Shown here: one piece after another, positions 60,836-64,000 of the stretch
How positions within the stretch are numbered: the stretch's first letter is position 1
Layout: each line of letters opens with the position of its first letter
Origin: Peterkaempfera sp044755465
Lineage (GTDB): Bacteria > Actinomycetota > Actinomycetes > Streptomycetales > Streptomycetaceae
Length of the DNA stretch: 64,000 nt
Reading direction: 5' to 3'
NCBI RefSeq assembly: GCF_044755465.1
Contig: NZ_JBIVRB010000006.1
Location: 223,112-287,111 of the forward strand
Notes under the pieces: model-generated
Told to the model about the DNA's origin: nothing
The model's database searches: none
Seen by the model: only the letters and a program-made list of their open reading frames with translations
Made by a program: the position numbers and the translations under genes

Positions 60836-62284
60836 ATGAGCACCGCATCCAGGAGCACCTGGGAGGCATGGGCGCGCTCCGTCCCCCCGCTCGCCTGCGC
60901 GAGCGTCCGGGAGCCCTGCCGGGACCCGGCGGCCACCGCCACCCGCCTCGCGCGGGCGGGACTCGCCGACCAGTACGTGGTGTACGAGGCGGAAGGCAGC
61001 GTCTGGCACTTCGCGGCGGGCTCCGTGAGCGTCACCGCCGGCGCCGCCGGCATCACCGCGCGGGCCGCCGGGCGGACCTGGGACTCGCGCACCGACCGGA
61101 AGCCGCTGACGGCGTTCGCCACCGCCCTGTCCGCCCTGTCCGCCCGGCCCGCCCGGCCCGCCCTGTCCGCCCGGTCGGCGCTGCGGGACGCGGGCGGCGC
61201 GGGCGGCGAGGCGCGCCACTTCTACGGCTGGGCGGCCTTCGACCTCGCCCACCTCCTGCACGCGGACCCCGCGAGGGCCGGTGACCGGCCCCTGCTGCAC
61301 GCGCTGATCCCCGACGTCGAGGTGACCCTCACCCGCGACCGCACCGTGGTCCGCGCGGTGGACGAGGCATGGGCACGCAAGGTCGCCGACCTGCTCGCGG
61401 AGCCGCCGGCGCGGCGGACCGCCCCCGGCGAGCCGACGCCGGAGAAGACCGAGGGGGTCATCGCCGCCGGCACCGCCGCCTACGGCCGGGCGGTCTCCCG
61501 CACCGTCGGGGACATCCGCGCGGGGCTCCTGGAGAAGGCCGTGCTCTCCCGGAAGGTCCCGCTGCCCGCCGCGCCCCGCCCGGACTTCCCCGCGACCTAT
61601 CTCGCCGGCCGCCGGGCCAACACACCGGCACGTTCCTACCTGCTGGACCTCGGCGGGTACCGCGCCGCCGGGTTCAGCCCCGAGACCGTCCTGGAGGTCG
61701 GGGAGGACGGACGCGTCAGCACCCAGCCGCTCGCGGGCACCCGCGCACTGGGACCCGACCCGGCGGAGAACGAGCGCCGCCGCGCAGAACTGCTCAGCGA
61801 CCCCAAGGAGGTACACGAACACGCCGTGTCCGTACGCCTGGCCTGCGACGAGATGGCGGCCGTGTGCCGGCCCGGCTCCGTCGTGGTCGAGGAGTTCATG
61901 GCGGTCCGCCCGCGGGGGTCGGTGCAGCACCTGGCCTCGCGGGTGACGGGCCGGCTGCGGCCGGACACCGGACCGTGGGACGCCTTCGCCTCCCTCTTCC
62001 CGGCGATCACCGCCACCGGTGTCTCCAAACGGGCCGCCCTCCAGGCTCTGGCCCGCCATGAGGAAGGGCCGCGGGGCCTGTACGGCGGCGCGGTGTTCCG
62101 GGGGAGCACCGACGGCGCTCTGGACGCCGCCCTCGTCCTGCGCACCCTGATCGGCACGGGAAGCGAGGCGTGGCTGCGGGCCGGCGCGGGCGTCACCGCT
62201 CAGTCCAGCCCCGAGCGGGAGATCGAGGAGACCTGCGAGAAGCTGCGCAGTGTCGCTCCGTACCTCAGGTTCGCCGAGGACTGA
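60836..62284 (+). CDS. Salicylate synthase (Irp9/YbtS/MbtI family)
   Basis: A 482-residue chorismate-using enzyme that makes salicylate through isochorismate with magnesium. The catalytic half is well conserved: GLLEKAVLSRKVPL near residue 230 with the general-base Lys, PLAGTRALGPDPAENERRRA near 305, LSDPKEVHEHAVSVRLACDE near 322, and FPAITATGVSKRAALQAL plus LRAGAGVTAQSSPEREIEET at the end. The N-terminal part is Ala-rich and variable. ATG at 60836 follows AGAGAAGGCACGAC. It supplies the aryl starter for the AMP ligase, which strongly supports salicylate as the capping group. Confidence 0.94.
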   Translation: MSTASRSTWEAWARSVPPLACASVREPCRDPAATATRLARAGLADQYVVYEAEGSVWHFAAGSVSVTAGAAGITARAAGRTWDSRTDRKPLTAFATALSALSARPARPALSARSALRDAGGAGGEARHFYGWAAFDLAHLLHADPARAGDRPLLHALIPDVEVTLTRDRTVVRAVDEAWARKVADLLAEPPARRTAPGEPTPEKTEGVIAAGTAAYGRAVSRTVGDIRAGLLEKAVLSRKVPLPAAPRPDFPATYLAGRRANTPARSYLLDLGGYRAAGFSPETVLEVGEDGRVSTQPLAGTRALGPDPAENERRRAELLSDPKEVHEHAVSVRLACDEMAAVCRPGSVVVEEFMAVRPRGSVQHLASRVTGRLRPDTGPWDAFASLFPAITATGVSKRAALQALARHEEGPRGLYGGAVFRGSTDGALDAALVLRTLIGTGSEAWLRAGAGVTAQSSPEREIEETCEKLRSVAPYLRFAED

Positions 62285-62938
62285 CTGGGCGCCTCTCGCC
62301 GCCGGGGGCCCTGCACCGCCGCACCGCCGCACCGTGGGACGGTGGGCGCGGGAGGGCGTGGGCCTGGACCCGGGGCCCTGAAGGAGGCCGCCCGAACGGG
62401 TGGCGGGGTGCTCGCGCGACGGCCCGGGGGGTGGACGGGTGTGACGCTGCGGGCCTCTTCGAGACCCTCCGGCAGCGCGGCGTTGAGCAGAGCGAGGCGC
62501 CGGACCTCTGCGGCAACCGCACGCAGTCGGGCCTGCTGTCCGCTGCTGACGCACTTGAGGCGGGGGATGCGCGCCACGCGTCTGCCGTACGGAGCGGGCC
62601 CGGCCCCTCTCGCGTGTGATGCCGGGGCGGTGCCGGCGGAAGGGGGTGCCGCCCATGGAGGACCACCGGGCCGGGGCGAGCACGCTGGGGGCGCTGCCCG
62701 GTCCCCTCCGCGCGCCGCAGTGGCTCCTCCGGCGCCTGGCGGCCCCGGCGCTCGCCGAGGAAGTCGGTCTGCGCGGCCACGGGACCGTCCCCTCGGGGGC
62801 GTCGGCGCGGAGGAGACCGGCGATCCCCCGGCGGCGGGCGCGCAGCATCCGTTCCCTCGGCGGTGCCCGTGCGGCGGTGTGGCCGGCCTCACCCCGGGGG
62901 TTCGGGTGGTCGGGTGGGTGGACGCGCCGGCCGGTCCG
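62285..62938. other. Right flank of the metallophore cluster, no supported gene
   Basis: About 650 bp between the salicylate synthase stop and the end of the metallopeptidase gene. Frames are open only because of base composition. No clear hairpin or relic was identified. Confidence 0.45.
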
Positions 62939-63808
62939 TCAGCGGGTGCGGAAGGTGTCGCACGCGTCGATGTCGCCGGTCGTGTAGCCGGTGGTGAACC
63001 ACTTCTGCCGCTGCGCGGAGGAGCCGTGCGTCCAGGTTTCCGGGGTCACCTTGCCCTCGTACTGCTTCTGGAGGCGGTCGTCGCCGATCGCCGCGGCCGC
63101 GTCCAGGGCCTCGTTGATGTCGGCGCGCGACAGCTTGCTGATCAGCGGGCGGCCGGTGGACTTCTGCGGGGTGGTGGTCGCGTGCTTGGCCCAGACCCCC
63201 GCGTAGCAGTCGGCCTGCAGTTCCAGTTTCACCGAGTCGCTGTGCGCGCCCTTGTCGTCGTCGAGGTCGTCCATGGTGCCCAGCAGGTTCTGGACGTGGT
63301 GCCCGTACTCGTGGGCCACCACGTAGGCCTGTGCGAACGGTCCACCGCTGGCCCCGTACTCGGTGCGCAGCTCCTTGAAGAAGGTGAGATCCAGGTACAC
63401 CTTGTTGTCCCCGGGGCAGTAGAAGGGCCCGTCGTCGGACGACCCCTTGCCGCACGCCGTCGGCACTGTGCCGGTGAAGTAGACGGTCTTCGCCGGGGTG
63501 TAGCCGTCGAGTTCGCTGTCCCAGAAGTTCTGGAGGCTGTTGACCACCGCGGTGATGCGGCAGTCGTCCTTGGTGTTGGCGTCCGCCCCGGTGCGGCAGT
63601 CGGACTTCTCGACGGCCTTGGCCGGCGCCGCAGCGGTGGTCGAGTCGCCGGACAGCCCCAGATCGTCTGCGTCGACGCCCAGCGCCAGCGCGACCAGCAG
63701 CCCTATGACCCCCAGGACCCCGCCGCCGACCGCGACCTTGCCGCCGGACATCCCGCGCCGGTCCTCCACCTGGGAGTTGTCGAGTCCTGCCTCATCGTCA
63801 AACTTCAT
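62939..63808 (-). CDS. Neutral zinc metallopeptidase, YpfJ family, membrane anchored
   Basis: A 289-residue protein. The first 30 residues are acidic/polar cytosolic (MKFDDEAGLDNSQVEDRRGM), then one membrane helix VAVGGGVLGVIGLLVALALG, and an extracytoplasmic domain with zinc motif AHEYGHHVQNLLG near residue 164 and a downstream LELQADCYAGVWAK that gives the third ligand. Paired Cys (CRTG...CRIT and CGKG...CPGD) suggest disulfides. The ATG at 63806-63808 after GAGGTGG fits the family; an in-frame ATG at 63830 would add eight residues. It faces away from the NRPS cluster and is probably unrelated to it. Confidence 0.92.
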   Translation of the reverse strand: MKFDDEAGLDNSQVEDRRGMSGGKVAVGGGVLGVIGLLVALALGVDADDLGLSGDSTTAAAPAKAVEKSDCRTGADANTKDDCRITAVVNSLQNFWDSELDGYTPAKTVYFTGTVPTACGKGSSDDGPFYCPGDNKVYLDLTFFKELRTEYGASGGPFAQAYVVAHEYGHHVQNLLGTMDDLDDDKGAHSDSVKLELQADCYAGVWAKHATTTPQKSTGRPLISKLSRADINEALDAAAAIGDDRLQKQYEGKVTPETWTHGSSAQRQKWFTTGYTTGDIDACDTFRTR

Positions 63809-64000
63809 CGCGTTCCACCTCGATAGGAGCACCCGCCGTGCGAAGGGGAACCCTATCCGGAGCTTGCTGTCCTGCTGGTTGGGCGCTGGGGTGGCTGTGT
63901 GGTGAGGGTGGGGTGGGGTGGGTTTCGGGGGCTGGTTGTCGCGGTCGGTGGGGGGCTGGTCATGGTGGTGGCGTTTGCGTTGGTGCGGTCCGTTTTGATG
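63809..64000. other. G-rich end of window, no supported gene
   Basis: Upstream region of the metallopeptidase gene; the plus strand is unusually rich in G and T (GGGTGGGGTGGGGTGGG near 63908). No gene is supported before the window ends. Confidence 0.4.

Noticed and set aside
62616..62987. Plus-strand open frame in the gap after the salicylate synthase
   Set aside because: No conserved segments, Arg/Pro-rich, and it overlaps the end of the metallopeptidase gene.

Overview
The window is very GC-rich, has GC-ending codons, many GTG starts, dense 4-base start/stop overlaps and typical actinomycete families (HutC-type GntR, ROK, ECF42, LamG giants, a thiazoline NRPS). It is best read as a chromosomal segment from Streptomyces or a close relative. 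No rRNA, tRNA, CRISPR array or phage was seen.

Left part (1-6.7 kb): a sugar-uptake and catabolism operon on the minus strand (two permeases, a lipoprotein binding protein, a sugar-phosphate isomerase-like protein and a Gfo/Idh/MocA dehydrogenase). It diverges from a GntR regulator and a ROK kinase, with a compact palindromic operator between them. Then comes a secreted CdtB-like nuclease carrying a ricin-type lectin tail (6.85-8.15 kb) and a strong terminator.

8.2-11.4 kb is a decayed area with fragments of a small operon (acetyltransferase-like, PIG-L deacetylase-like and others). 11.5-18.5 kb is one giant minus-strand gene for a 2326-residue multi-LamG protein with Gly/Ser-rich amphipathic strands near its C-terminus, followed by an IS110 transposase remnant. 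20-30 kb holds small accessory units: a DUF305-like lipoprotein and a DUF1996/discoidin protein under two LacI-type operators; a methyltransferase; a LysR/D-amino-acid-oxidase pair; an ECF42 sigma factor with its DGPF (YciI-like) partner and a matching promoter; and a MarR/oxidoreductase pair. Remnants of an ATPase, a flavin monooxygenase and an IS3 transposase lie among them.

Right part (31.1-62.3 kb): a complete metallophore locus laid out like the coelibactin cluster of S. coelicolor. It contains a four-gene importer preceded by a broken ferredoxin gene; an aryl-acid AMP ligase on the other strand; two NRPSs (ArCP-Cy-A-PCP-Cy-A-PCP and TubC-Cy-A[MT]-PCP-TE); a saccharopine-dehydrogenase-like protein; a thiazolinyl imine reductase fused to a methyltransferase; a P450; a type II thioesterase; a second methyltransferase; two half-size ABC transporters; and a salicylate synthase. 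A perfect Fur/Zur-type palindrome sits between the ligase and the NRPS operon, and a related AT-rich site lies upstream of the importer. Inferred route: chorismate to salicylate to salicyl-ArCP, then three cyclised residues, of which the first has a Thr-like code and the other two are Cys. One ring is reduced and methylated, release is through a thioesterase with a Cys nucleophile, and export and re-import are by the ABC systems. A zinc metallopeptidase gene closes the window.
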